NCBI GenBank assembly: GCA_947488295.1
Contig: CANKYU010000002.1
Coordinates: 186,001 to 250,000, forward strand
Reading direction: 5' to 3'
Length of the DNA: 64,000 nt
Source: an uncultured Anderseniella sp.
Lineage (GTDB): Bacteria > Pseudomonadota > Alphaproteobacteria > Rhizobiales > Aestuariivirgaceae
The translations under genes and the position numbers were made by a program. Shown here piece by piece: positions 46,648 through 54,855 of this stretch (position 1 is the first letter of the stretch; every line of letters starts with the position of its first letter). Below the pieces are notes generated by a model. It made no database searches. It worked only from the letters and a program-made list of their open reading frames with translations, and had not been told where the DNA came from.

Positions 46648-46830
46648 ATGACTGACCGGCACTGCCGCGACACCGGAAAATGCCTGCGCCAACTCCGCCC
46701 ATCGCGCGGAGGGCGCTATGGCACTGGATCGAATTCTCCACAGACTTCAGCTACGACACACAGGACATTGCCGGGCCACCGAGTTTGGCCAGCTCGGTTT
46801 TATGGAATGGCTGGGCTCGCTGCCCGCTGA
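46648..46830 (+). CDS. Small open frame directly behind the cobalamin riboswitch
   Basis: 60 codons starting MTDRHCRDTGKCLRQL. It has the better ribosome-binding site of the two frames here (AAGGAG at 46635-46640, seven bases before the ATG), but the product is unlike any family I know and rich in Arg, Thr and Ser as a chance frame would be. It overlaps the start of the 46718 frame by over 100 bases in another frame. It may be a leader peptide that couples translation, or the two frames may be one gene broken by a frameshift. Confidence 0.4.
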   Translation: MTDRHCRDTGKCLRQLRPSRGGRYGTGSNSPQTSATTHRTLPGHRVWPARFYGMAGLAAR

Positions 46831-47020
46831 CAGTGACTACCATCACCAGGCGATGACAGCCTACCAGAAGGCGCTGCCGCTCAGTCCTATCGCCCCGGCG
46901 GTTGCGGTTTTCTGCGACCTGCTGGTTGCGTCCACCAGGATGCCTCCGCAGCCGCTGGACATTTCCTTGCCGGCCTCGCATCGGCGTGGCGGAGCCAGGG
47001 CACGGCGAATGCTGCATTGA
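46718..47020 (+). CDS. Unrecognised small protein, putatively cobalamin-controlled
   Basis: 100 residues starting MALDRILHRLQLRHTGHC. The sequence looks genuinely protein-like: FGQLGFMEWLGSLPADSDY, then APAVAVFCDLLVAST and a basic end HRRGGARARRMLH. GGAGG lies five bases before the ATG. No signal peptide, clear membrane helix or known motif was seen; there are two cysteines and a His/Cys cluster (RHTGHC) near the start. It is the first substantial frame after the B12 riboswitch, so it could act in cobalamin or cobalt uptake, or be a B12-independent substitute. The family is unknown to me. Confidence 0.6.
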   Translation: MALDRILHRLQLRHTGHCRATEFGQLGFMEWLGSLPADSDYHHQAMTAYQKALPLSPIAPAVAVFCDLLVASTRMPPQPLDISLPASHRRGGARARRMLH

Positions 47021-47276
47021 GCCATCATGAACCTGACGCGCGCGCCTTCTTGGTAAGGCTTTCAGCGATCATCATGACGAGATGGCCAAATATCGATGCA
47101 AGATGACCGCCGCAAGCGGCAAAGCCACATTGTGGTCAATATATTCATTTTGACTGACCATAAGGGGGGAGGCGTGATGCGGCTTCCACTATAATGGGAT
47201 GGCTCCTGTATGGTTGTTTATCTCACTCGTGTGAAAATGCGCGTGTGAGGACCATGACAGTTGTGGGTTGTGTAAA

Positions 47277-48236
47277 ATGCAGTGTGATCCGAGTAAGGAC
47301 TACTTCGCGATACTAGGTCTGTCTTCCCAGGCACATCCGGAAGTCGTCAAGGCAGCTCATCGCGCGCTGGCGAAGAAGTACCATCCGGATCTGCACTCAG
47401 GTGAAGATGCCGGGGCCGAGCAGAGGTTTCAGGAAATACAGGAAGCCTATGAGGTCCTTCGCGATGAGGACAAGCTGAAGCAATATCTGGACTTGCGCGC
47501 GCAATTGCAGCTCCAGATGCAGCAGCAGACCGCGCCGGCTCAACCTCACATCCGCCCGAGAGTGTATCTGAAACTGGACGACAGATGGGATCATCTGGTT
47601 CGCCAGCACCCGGAACTCAGCCAGCGCTATGCGAAATTCTGCTTTCTGTCCCATAAGCTCGGGCGGCAATACAAGCTGATCATTCTGGGCGCTCCGAACC
47701 CTGCCCGCTTCAAACGTGTGGGCGCCAAGCTGGAGCGGCAGTTTTACAGACGGCACTTCTCCTATCACCGGAACCTCCAGACACTGGCAAAAAAACTGGC
47801 CGCCAACCACAGACGGCACGCGGTACGTATGCTGCAGGCGGAGATAAAGGGCAGACGCTTTGTGACAAAGCGCACCAGGGCCGAAATGGTCTGGCGCTAT
47901 GAATCGAGATACCTGCAGCCTGCAGCCCCGGCGAGAGCCGCCAACCGGTCATCACAGCGCACCCGCGTACAACGCGGAGCCGCCCACCGGCAGTATCCGG
48001 GGCAGCAGCGCATGACACTCAAGTCCAGCCATAACCCGATGGCCTGGTTGTGCATGGGCATGGCGGTGGCAATCGGTGCTCTTATAGTCGTTGGACCGTT
48101 GTTGGCGCCAGCCGAGACCGGACTGAACAAACAGGTCCAGGCCCAGGCTCAGGTCCAGACCGTTGGCCGGTCCAATTGTGTACTCACAACACCGCTGGCC
48201 ACGTCTGAGACACAGCCCAAAAAAGACATCTGTTAG
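47277..48236 (+). CDS. J-domain protein with C-terminal membrane anchor
   Basis: 319 residues. The J-domain is at 8-72 (DYFAILGLSSQAHPEVVKAA) with the HPD tripeptide at 36-38 (KKYHPDLH), which stimulates Hsp70 ATPase. There is no Gly/Phe region, zinc domain or DnaJ C-terminal fold. Instead comes a basic, helical middle (about 90-215; many Arg, Tyr and Gln) and one membrane helix at about 255-278 (AWLCMGMAVAIGALIVVG), then a short tail. It may recruit DnaK to a membrane client. I use ATG 47277; TTG 47268 is also open and neither has a good ribosome site. About 250 bases with no evident gene precede it. Confidence 0.8.
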   Translation: MQCDPSKDYFAILGLSSQAHPEVVKAAHRALAKKYHPDLHSGEDAGAEQRFQEIQEAYEVLRDEDKLKQYLDLRAQLQLQMQQQTAPAQPHIRPRVYLKLDDRWDHLVRQHPELSQRYAKFCFLSHKLGRQYKLIILGAPNPARFKRVGAKLERQFYRRHFSYHRNLQTLAKKLAANHRRHAVRMLQAEIKGRRFVTKRTRAEMVWRYESRYLQPAAPARAANRSSQRTRVQRGAAHRQYPGQQRMTLKSSHNPMAWLCMGMAVAIGALIVVGPLLAPAETGLNKQVQAQAQVQTVGRSNCVLTTPLATSETQPKKDIC

Positions 48237-48270
48237 CGGCGATCAGTTAAATATTGACCCCGCCCCCGGA

Positions 48271-48306
48271 GTGGTGAGATCGAAGGTCTCACCGCTTCTG
48301 TTTTTT
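48271..48306 (+). terminator. Intrinsic terminator after the J-domain gene
   Basis: GTGGTGAGA (48271-48279) pairs with TCTCACCGC (48287-48295) with one wobble pair around a seven-base loop, and TTCTGTTTTTT follows to 48306. It overlaps the end of the convergent LysR gene. Confidence 0.8.
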
Positions 48307-49215
48307 ACACAACAGTTTCAGAAAGTCCTGCAACACAATGGACTGATTCCGGTCTGCCCTCCACACTGCACAAATGGATGATGCATACCGGAATGTTTCA
48401 GGCAGGATCTCATGGTTTTTCCCGGCCATCGAATGCAGGCAATGAGACGGGAAGAAACCGAGATACACACCGCTCTGAACCAGCGCCAACACGGCTTCGG
48501 TCTGATATGCGCTGCTGCCCATCGGAAAGCGCTGCTTCTTGTCGCGCAGTTTGTCGCTTTCGTGATAGCTGCGATATACCAGTGCGTGTTTGTAGACTTC
48601 CTTTTCCGTGAGCGCCATGCCATCTGCAATGGCCAGTGCCAGGGGATGGTCTCCACCACAGTACAATCCCACCGTTTCGTCGTATAAGTGAGTATATCGC
48701 AGACTGGCATGGCGATGGTAATCCGGAACGATGCCAAGGTGCAGGTGACCGTCTATGACCCCGCGCTCCACTTCGTTCGGCGTGCCGCTCATCAGATTGA
48801 CGGTTACGCCGGGCGCCAGTTCCTTGAATTGTCTGATCGCGCCGACCAGCGGGTTGGCCGTATCCGACACCGTGTAATCGATCATGCCGATCTCGATCTT
48901 GCCGACCAGGCGATTGCTGATGCCGGCCATGTTGGACTTGAAGTCCTCAATCGATTGCAGAAGCTGATCAATATACTCGACGGTTTGCCGGCCCTGTTGG
49001 GTCAGGGAAAATCCACTGCGGCCGCGATGGCACAATCGCAGGCCAAGACGGGCTTCGAGATCTGACAATTGTCGCGAAATGGTTGAGCGACCCACGCCCA
49101 GCTCGGTCTGGGCGGCAGACAGGCCACCACATTCGATGACGGTCTTGAACACCCGCATCAGACGCAGATCGACGTCACTCAGGTTTCCGGAGAAAGCGTT
49201 TTTCCGGCGCGCCAT
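48289..49215 (-). CDS. LysR-type transcriptional regulator of the ureohydrolase operon
   Basis: 308 residues from ATG 49215, which has GGTGGAG eight bases upstream. HTH: LMRVFKTVIECGGLSAAQTE followed by VGRSTISRQLSDLEARLGL. The effector domain starts KIEIGMIDYTVSD. A longer frame to 49302 would cover the palindrome at 49239-49256 and is unlikely. It is divergent from the agmatinase-like gene, the classical LysR arrangement, so it probably activates the 49333-52608 operon in response to a guanidino compound or amino acid. Confidence 0.9.
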   Translation of the reverse strand: MARRKNAFSGNLSDVDLRLMRVFKTVIECGGLSAAQTELGVGRSTISRQLSDLEARLGLRLCHRGRSGFSLTQQGRQTVEYIDQLLQSIEDFKSNMAGISNRLVGKIEIGMIDYTVSDTANPLVGAIRQFKELAPGVTVNLMSGTPNEVERGVIDGHLHLGIVPDYHRHASLRYTHLYDETVGLYCGGDHPLALAIADGMALTEKEVYKHALVYRSYHESDKLRDKKQRFPMGSSAYQTEAVLALVQSGVYLGFFPSHCLHSMAGKNHEILPETFRYASSICAVWRADRNQSIVLQDFLKLLCKKQKR

Positions 49216-49238
49216 CAGGATCACTCCACCCATTGTTT

Positions 49239-49256
49239 GTTTCATTAATATGAAAC
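49239..49256. promoter_or_regulatory. Palindromic operator between LysR and ureohydrolase genes
   Basis: GTTTCAT (49239-49245) and ATGAAAC (49250-49256) form a perfect inverted repeat with a TAAT spacer and fit the T-N11-A pattern of LysR sites. The gap is AT-rich, and tccaaatt is repeated in tandem just to the right (49262-49279). Confidence 0.55.
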
Positions 49257-49332
49257 GAAACTTCCAAATTTCCAAATTTATGAACGCATCAACACGATGC
49301 AATGATACCGGCTGTCATTAGGAGTAAAGACA

Positions 49333-50391
49333 TTGGCCTGGTCCCTCGAACGACTTGAACAACTCAGAGAAAAGTTCTCGGACTCGACCGGCGGCGACAT
49401 GCACGACCCGAAATTCCGGCGGATAGCCGAGAAGATATTCTCTGAAGGCGGCCACAGGCCGGCGCCTTACGCCGGGATGCCGACGCTACTGGATGCGCCG
49501 CACCGCGAGCCTGATACCGATCTGACAAATATTTCCGATCTTGACCTGGCACTTTACGGCGTGCCGATGGACCTCGGTGTCACCAACAGAAACGGCGCGC
49601 GGTTCGGTCCACGCTCGCTGCGCGCCATCGAGCGGATCGGTCCTTACAATGATGCGCTGGAGTGTGCGCCTGTCCATGAACTGAAAGTTGCAGATATCGG
49701 CGATGTGCCGTTCCGGAGTCGGTTTGACCTGGCCCTGAGCCACGCCGATATCGAGGCATTCGCCGACAAGATCGTCAAGGCGGGCGTCATTCCGGTCGGA
49801 GTCGGCGGCGATCACTCAGTCAGTCATCCAATACTGAAGGCTGTCGGCAGGAATGCGCCGGTCGGCATGGTTCACATTGATGCCCACTGTGACACAAGCG
49901 GGTCATATGAAGGCGAGAAGTTCCACCATGGCGGCCCGTTCCGGAATGCCGTTCTGGATGGCGTCCTTGATCCGGAACGCACCATCCAGATCGGGATCAG
50001 GGGGTCTGCCGGGTACATTTGGGAGTTTTCGGAAATGTCCGGCATGAGTGTCGTGCATGCCAGGGACATCAACGAGGCCGGCATTCCTGAAATCATCAGA
50101 AAAGCGCGCCAGGTGATTGGCGATGGGCCGACCTATTTTTCATTCGACATCGACAGTCTCGACCCCGCCTTCGCACCCGGCACCGGGACACCCGAAGCGG
50201 GCGGGCTGACAACGCGTGAGGCAATGGAACTTATTCGCGGCATGAAAGGTGCCAATCTGGTGGGAGCGGATGTTGTGGAAGTCGCGCCCGCTTATGACCC
50301 AACCACGAACACCGCCCAGAACGGTGCGCAGATGTTGTTCGAAATTGTCAGCCTGATGATGTTCTCGCCGAGCATATCCGGCAAGAACTAA
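49333..50391 (+). CDS. Ureohydrolase, agmatinase/guanidinobutyrase type
   Basis: 352 residues, arginase fold. The two-Mn site is complete: VGGDHSVSHP (near 157), VHIDAHCDT (near 181) and SFDIDSLDPAFAPGTGTPE (near 269). The NRNGARFGPRSLRAIE block and the N-terminal extension of about 60 residues fit the agmatinase/guanidinobutyrase/guanidinopropionase group more than arginase. It releases urea from a guanidino substrate. The start is TTG with AGGAG eight to nine bases upstream. The following amino-acid transporter genes suggest the substrate is imported by the same operon; its exact identity is not readable. Confidence 0.9.
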   Translation: MAWSLERLEQLREKFSDSTGGDMHDPKFRRIAEKIFSEGGHRPAPYAGMPTLLDAPHREPDTDLTNISDLDLALYGVPMDLGVTNRNGARFGPRSLRAIERIGPYNDALECAPVHELKVADIGDVPFRSRFDLALSHADIEAFADKIVKAGVIPVGVGGDHSVSHPILKAVGRNAPVGMVHIDAHCDTSGSYEGEKFHHGGPFRNAVLDGVLDPERTIQIGIRGSAGYIWEFSEMSGMSVVHARDINEAGIPEIIRKARQVIGDGPTYFSFDIDSLDPAFAPGTGTPEAGGLTTREAMELIRGMKGANLVGADVVEVAPAYDPTTNTAQNGAQMLFEIVSLMMFSPSISGKN

Positions 50392-50486
50392 CCGCTTGAA
50401 TGCCACTCTTAAGCAAAGGCCCCTCCGGTTCACCGGCGGGCACAAAACCAGTTAACGCCGGAATTTCAAACAAAGGAGAGGATGAA

Positions 50487-51284
50487 ATGTCCAGATTACT
50501 CAGAAAGTTCAACCTGCTTGCCGCCGCCGCACTGATGGTCTGCGTCAGCGTTACAGGCGCCGCGGCAGACGCGCTCGAGGACATCAAGTCCGCGGGCCAG
50601 ATAAATGTTGGTATCTTCTCGGATTTTCCACCGTTCTCCTCGGCCAGTGCTGATCTCAGCATCAAGGGCTATGATGTGGACGTGGCCGAATTTGTCGCCG
50701 GCAAACTGGGTGTTAAGGCCAATCTTGTCGCAGTCACCGGACAAAACCGGATACCGTTCCTCAACGACAAGCGGGTCGATATTCTGTTGAGCGTCGGATA
50801 CAGCGACGAGCGCGCCAAGGTGATCGACTATGCCGCAGCCTACGCACCGTATTACATCGCGGTGATCGGCCCGGCAGCAATGAAGGTGGAAGATGCCGGC
50901 GACCTCGCGGGCAAGACCATTGCCGTCAATCGCGGCACACTGGAGGACACCGAACTGACCAAGGTCGCACCGGAATCAGCCACCGCGCGGCGTTTCGACA
51001 ATTACAGCTCGGTCATTCAGGCATTCATCTCCGGACAGGCGGATTTGATGGTTGTCGGTAATGACGTCGGTGCGCAGGTGCTTGCCAAACAGGAAGGGCT
51101 GGCCCCGGAGCAAAAGTTTCAGTTGCTGACTTCGCCTTCGCGCATTGCCCTGAACAAGGGCGAGGAGAACCTCAAGAAAGCACTCAATGAAGCCGTGGCT
51201 GAAATGCTGTCTTCCGGCAAACTGAACGAGTCTTCCAAGGCCTGGCTGAAAACGCCGCTTGATCCGGACAACCTGAAAGAATAG
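50487..51284 (+). CDS. Amino-acid-type ABC transporter substrate-binding protein
   Basis: 265 residues. Signal peptide to about residue 28 (LLAAAALMVCVSVTGAAA), then a family-3 solute-binding domain: INVGIFSDFPPFSSA, GYDVDVAEFVAGKLGVKANLV, RIPFLNDKRVDILLS and LAGKTIAVNRGTLEDTELTK. AAAGGAGAGG precedes the ATG at 50487. It starts 95 bases after the ureohydrolase and five bases before the first permease. The ligand is probably a cationic amino acid or guanidino compound. Confidence 0.9.
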   Translation: MSRLLRKFNLLAAAALMVCVSVTGAAADALEDIKSAGQINVGIFSDFPPFSSASADLSIKGYDVDVAEFVAGKLGVKANLVAVTGQNRIPFLNDKRVDILLSVGYSDERAKVIDYAAAYAPYYIAVIGPAAMKVEDAGDLAGKTIAVNRGTLEDTELTKVAPESATARRFDNYSSVIQAFISGQADLMVVGNDVGAQVLAKQEGLAPEQKFQLLTSPSRIALNKGEENLKKALNEAVAEMLSSGKLNESSKAWLKTPLDPDNLKE

Positions 51285-51289
51285 CTCCG

Positions 51290-51958
51290 GTGGATATTGG
51301 CATTCAGTCTGACGTCTTCGTGGAGGCGCTGTCGGCCATTGGCCGCGGCGCCTCTACAACCTTGATGCTGATAGCCGTCACGGCTGTTGCCGGTCTTGTG
51401 CTGAGTACACTGGCGGCGGCGGCCAAACGCAGTGTCCATTCCTGGGTCGGTGCAGGTGTCACCGCTTATGTGGAGGTCATCCGCAACACACCGTTTCTGG
51501 TGCAACTGTTTTTCATCTTCTTCGGGCTGCCTGCCCTCGGCATCCGGCTTGACCCAATCTATGCAGCCCTGCTGGCAATGATCATGAACATGACCGCCTA
51601 CACGACCGAGATTATCGGCGCGGGCCTTGATGCCGTGCCGGCCGGCCAGCATGACGCTGCCAAGGCGCTGGGCCTGAAGCCCTATATTGCTTTTGGCAAG
51701 GTAATCCTGCCCCAGGCCCTGGTTGTCATTTATCCGGCACTGGTCAGCCAGATCGTCATCATGATGCTGGAATCAGCGGTGGTCTCCCAGATCGCAGTGC
51801 GCGAGCTGACCCATGAAGCTGATCTGTGGCAGGCCCGCACGTTTCGCGCGTTCGAGACATACTTCGTCGTGGCGCTGGTCTATCTCGGCATGTCGTTCGC
51901 CCTGCGGCGGGGGATGTTGCTGTTTGGCAGGCGGTTTCTGTCGGGGAGCATTTCATGA
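51290..51958 (+). CDS. Amino-acid ABC transporter permease, first subunit
   Basis: 222 residues of the HisM/GlnP type. AYVEVIRNTPFLVQLFFIFF and the EAA loop (DAVPAGQHDAAKALGLKPY) are the family features, with about five membrane helices. The start is GTG at 51290. Its stop overlaps the second permease by four bases. Together with the next gene it forms the membrane channel of the importer. Confidence 0.9.
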   Translation: MDIGIQSDVFVEALSAIGRGASTTLMLIAVTAVAGLVLSTLAAAAKRSVHSWVGAGVTAYVEVIRNTPFLVQLFFIFFGLPALGIRLDPIYAALLAMIMNMTAYTTEIIGAGLDAVPAGQHDAAKALGLKPYIAFGKVILPQALVVIYPALVSQIVIMMLESAVVSQIAVRELTHEADLWQARTFRAFETYFVVALVYLGMSFALRRGMLLFGRRFLSGSIS

Positions 51959-52608
51959 TCGAATTCACCAATTGGGATATCGTGCGCAATCTGCTGTTTG
52001 CGACCCGGTGGACCGTTGCCTTGTCGATTGCCGCATTCATTGGCGGTGGTGCCGTCGGCTTCTGCATCATGATGCTGCGGGTCTCCAGGCGAAACTGGCT
52101 TCGCCGTATCGCAGCGGGCTACATAGCGGTTTTTCAGGGCACCCCCTTGTTGCTACAACTGTTTATCGTGTTTTTCGGACTGCCGATGTTGGGTCTTCGC
52201 ATCGAACCCTGGACAGCGGCGGTGCTCGGACTGACCTTGTTTGCCAGCGCGTTTCTTGGTGAGATATGGCGCTCCGGCGTTGAAGCGATCCCCACCGGCC
52301 AGTGGGACGGCAGCGCGGCACTCGGCCTGCACAGGCTGCAGCAGTTTCGTCTTGTGGTGCTGCCCCAGGCCTTTGCCATAACCCGCGCACCGACCGTCGG
52401 CTTTCTGGTTCAGTTGATCAAGGCAACCGCAGTCACGTCAATAATCGGGTTCGAGGAGTTGCTGCGGGTGTCGAATGCGATCAACAACGCCACATTTGAA
52501 CCGTTCAAGGTCTACGGGCTGGTGGCGCTGATTTTCTTTGCGCTTTGCTATCCGCTGACCAGCTATGTACGGGTTCTGGAAAAGCGCTCAGCAGACAGCG
52601 CCATTTAG
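51955..52608 (+). CDS. Amino-acid ABC transporter permease, second subunit
   Basis: 217 residues, paralogous to the preceding permease: FQGTPLLLQLFIVFFGLP and the EAA loop EAIPTGQWDGSAALGLHRLQQ. ATG 51955 overlaps the first permease stop and has GGGGAG upstream; the frame is open earlier but within the first permease. No gene for the ATPase follows; the next gene is on the other strand, so the ATPase must be shared with another system. Confidence 0.9.
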   Translation: MIEFTNWDIVRNLLFATRWTVALSIAAFIGGGAVGFCIMMLRVSRRNWLRRIAAGYIAVFQGTPLLLQLFIVFFGLPMLGLRIEPWTAAVLGLTLFASAFLGEIWRSGVEAIPTGQWDGSAALGLHRLQQFRLVVLPQAFAITRAPTVGFLVQLIKATAVTSIIGFEELLRVSNAINNATFEPFKVYGLVALIFFALCYPLTSYVRVLEKRSADSAI

Positions 52609-52625
52609 GCGGGAGCCAAAGCAGG

Positions 52626-54260
52626 TCAGGAAGGACGCTCGGCCAAATCGCCGGGTTGCGCGCGGCACACACGGTTTCGTCCGGTGTCCTTGGCCTGATA
52701 GAGAGCCACATCGGCAGCTCGCAACAGCTCCTGCGGGACGTATCCGAACTCGGACGTTCCCGCAACACCGCATGACACTGTTACGCGCGGCAACACACCT
52801 TCCCCATAGCGGATTGAAAGCCCGGCTATGGCAGCACGGATCGCTTCAGCGCGATCTTCCGCGGCATCGGTCCCGGTGTCAGACAACAGGACCGCGAACT
52901 CTTCGCCGCCAAAACGCGCGACCGTGTCTGCCGACCTGACGGATTCCAACAGCGCTTCTGAAATGGCGCACAGCACAACGTCGCCGGCATTGTGGCCATG
53001 GACATCGTTGAATGTCTTGAAGTTGTCAGCGTCCAGCGCAATCAGTCCGACAGATTTCTGATCCGAGCCTGACTTCTTCATGGCGTGATGCATCTGGTTC
53101 ATGAAGTGTCGGCGATTGTACAACCCGGTCAGCGGATCGCGGATCGACTGCTGTTCGAGCTCGTCACGCAGTTTTGCATTTGCGACAGCCAGGCTGATCT
53201 GCTCGGCGCATTGCAAGGCAAACGCCAATACGGTTTCATCGAGACAAACGCCGTCAGAACAGCTCGTCGTCGGAAACCTTATGTGCAGCAGTCCGACGGT
53301 ATCGCCATGGGCCAGTATCGGAATGCACACATAAGGCGGTACCTGCTCGCCGTCAGCCCCTGTATTGGCTGCATGACTGCACGGGATATTGGACAGGCCT
53401 TCGCCATAGCGCATCAGGCGTCCTCGGCGCAGTGCCCAGCAGTCGTCGGGCTGGATGTGCTTGTGCAGGCGATCTCCACCGTTCCACTGGCAGGCACCGT
53501 CTAGAACATCGCGCGAGTTGGAATAAATATACAGCTCACCCTCGCTGGACGGAAACATTTGCGGCATCAGCCGGTCAACGACGACAAACAATTCCTGCAC
53601 GGTCTTGCAGCTTTGCAGCCATTCCCCCAGTTCGGACAGTTGCCGGGCCTGCAGTTTGCGCGACCGTTCGGCCGCAAGTGAGGCTTCGGCGCGCTCGGTT
53701 GCCTCTTCGGCGACGTTCCTGGCCCTGTCCAGCTCAGCTTCGCGCTGCTTGAGTTCGGTAATGTCCAGCGCAATGCCGGCGCTGCCGCCCGACGAAAGGC
53801 GGTACTTCATGACCCGGAAATCCCCACCGCCGGGATAACTGCGCTCCACCGGCGCGCCATCGGCATGTTTTTGCGCCTCGACCCGCTCCGCGACCGCAGC
53901 CTCGAGATCATCAGCCGATACATTGCCCGCAAGTTCCCTGCGCACCAGATCAGCGTAGAAAAGATCGATTTTCTTGTTCCTGGCCTGAAACCGCAGTTCA
54001 GCCAGGCCCGGATGCAGGCGTTCATAGGCGGGGTTTGCCGCAACAAGCCGGTCCTGTTGGTCATAAACGCAATAGGCCATCGGACTTTTATCGAGGGCCT
54101 CGAGAAGAACCTGGTGTTCCGACAGCAATCGCGCAAGCGCCGAGCGGTCAGACATCAGATTTTCAATCTGACTGTCGTCACTGGTTTGATCAGGCGGCGT
54201 TTGATCAAATGAACTACTCAGCTCATCAATCATGGCACGCAGGTGATTAGTATCAGTCAC
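52626..54260 (-). CDS. PAS-GAF-GGDEF diguanylate cyclase
   Basis: 544 residues, cytoplasmic. A PAS domain (about 45-175; KSPMAYCVYDQQDRLVAANPAY), a coiled linker, a GAF domain (about 200-365) and a GGDEF domain (375-535). The active site is intact, GGEEF at 451-455 (VARFGGEEFAVLL), and RSAD at 442-445 forms the inhibitory I-site with the correct five-residue spacing, so product feedback is expected. It makes c-di-GMP from GTP. GGAGG nine bases upstream favours the GTG at 54260; a TTG three codons earlier is too close to it. It is the synthetic counterpart of the phosphodiesterase-type protein at 24869-28657. Confidence 0.93.
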   Translation of the reverse strand: MTDTNHLRAMIDELSSSFDQTPPDQTSDDSQIENLMSDRSALARLLSEHQVLLEALDKSPMAYCVYDQQDRLVAANPAYERLHPGLAELRFQARNKKIDLFYADLVRRELAGNVSADDLEAAVAERVEAQKHADGAPVERSYPGGGDFRVMKYRLSSGGSAGIALDITELKQREAELDRARNVAEEATERAEASLAAERSRKLQARQLSELGEWLQSCKTVQELFVVVDRLMPQMFPSSEGELYIYSNSRDVLDGACQWNGGDRLHKHIQPDDCWALRRGRLMRYGEGLSNIPCSHAANTGADGEQVPPYVCIPILAHGDTVGLLHIRFPTTSCSDGVCLDETVLAFALQCAEQISLAVANAKLRDELEQQSIRDPLTGLYNRRHFMNQMHHAMKKSGSDQKSVGLIALDADNFKTFNDVHGHNAGDVVLCAISEALLESVRSADTVARFGGEEFAVLLSDTGTDAAEDRAEAIRAAIAGLSIRYGEGVLPRVTVSCGVAGTSEFGYVPQELLRAADVALYQAKDTGRNRVCRAQPGDLAERPS

Positions 54261-54855
54261 GAGTCGCAACCTCCAGATTTGAGGCTGTAACTAACAGAAA
54301 TATACTACCAAGACCTTAGCCAAATATCGAAACATGCTGACAAAGCTTAACTGTCTGGCTGTTTTACTGGAAGTGTGACCACAATTTTTCCAGCCAACTG
54401 AAGCGGTATCACGCATCAACTGAGAACATAATGGCAGGTAGCGACCCACCATAAGCAGCAGCAACAGCGCTCAGGCAATGTGAACACCGTAGGCACGTTT
54501 CCGCTCCGGTGACGATACCAGTGACGCAAGCCCGTTAAGTATGCGTGTAATGGCAAGGCCAGTGACCACGGCGATGATCACACGTATGTGGAGGAAAACA
54601 GTCGAATCCGGGCTCGTATGATCCAATCTGCAGATCCCTTCTTGGTGTACGGCCGCGAGTCACCCGGCGCGCTAGTCTTCGATAAGCCCTGCCGCACCGG
54701 TGCCGGGCAGGCTGACGGTCAAACGCTGGCCTTTTTCGCATCCAACCAACCAGTTTCAGTCGATCTGAAAACAATTGCTGACTGTCAGCTACAATGTACC
54801 AACAAAACTCAATGAGCCGCTGGTTCCGGGGCGATGCGTTTTTCAATTCGGCTGA
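54261..54855. other. Gap without a convincing gene
   Basis: About 595 bases. The left end is AT-rich and probably holds the diguanylate cyclase promoter. On the plus strand 54588-54815 an open frame (FLVYGRESPGALVFDKP) and on the minus strand 54535-54846 another exist, but neither has a ribosome site or recognisable features. A compact GC-rich hairpin lies at 54688-54711 (CCTGCC and GGCAGG around a GCACCGGTGC core). Decayed sequence is possible. Confidence 0.4.

Noticed and set aside
54588-54815. Possible small plus-strand gene in the 54.3-54.9 kb gap
   Set aside because: No Shine-Dalgarno sequence, no recognisable domain and overlapping equally open minus-strand frame.
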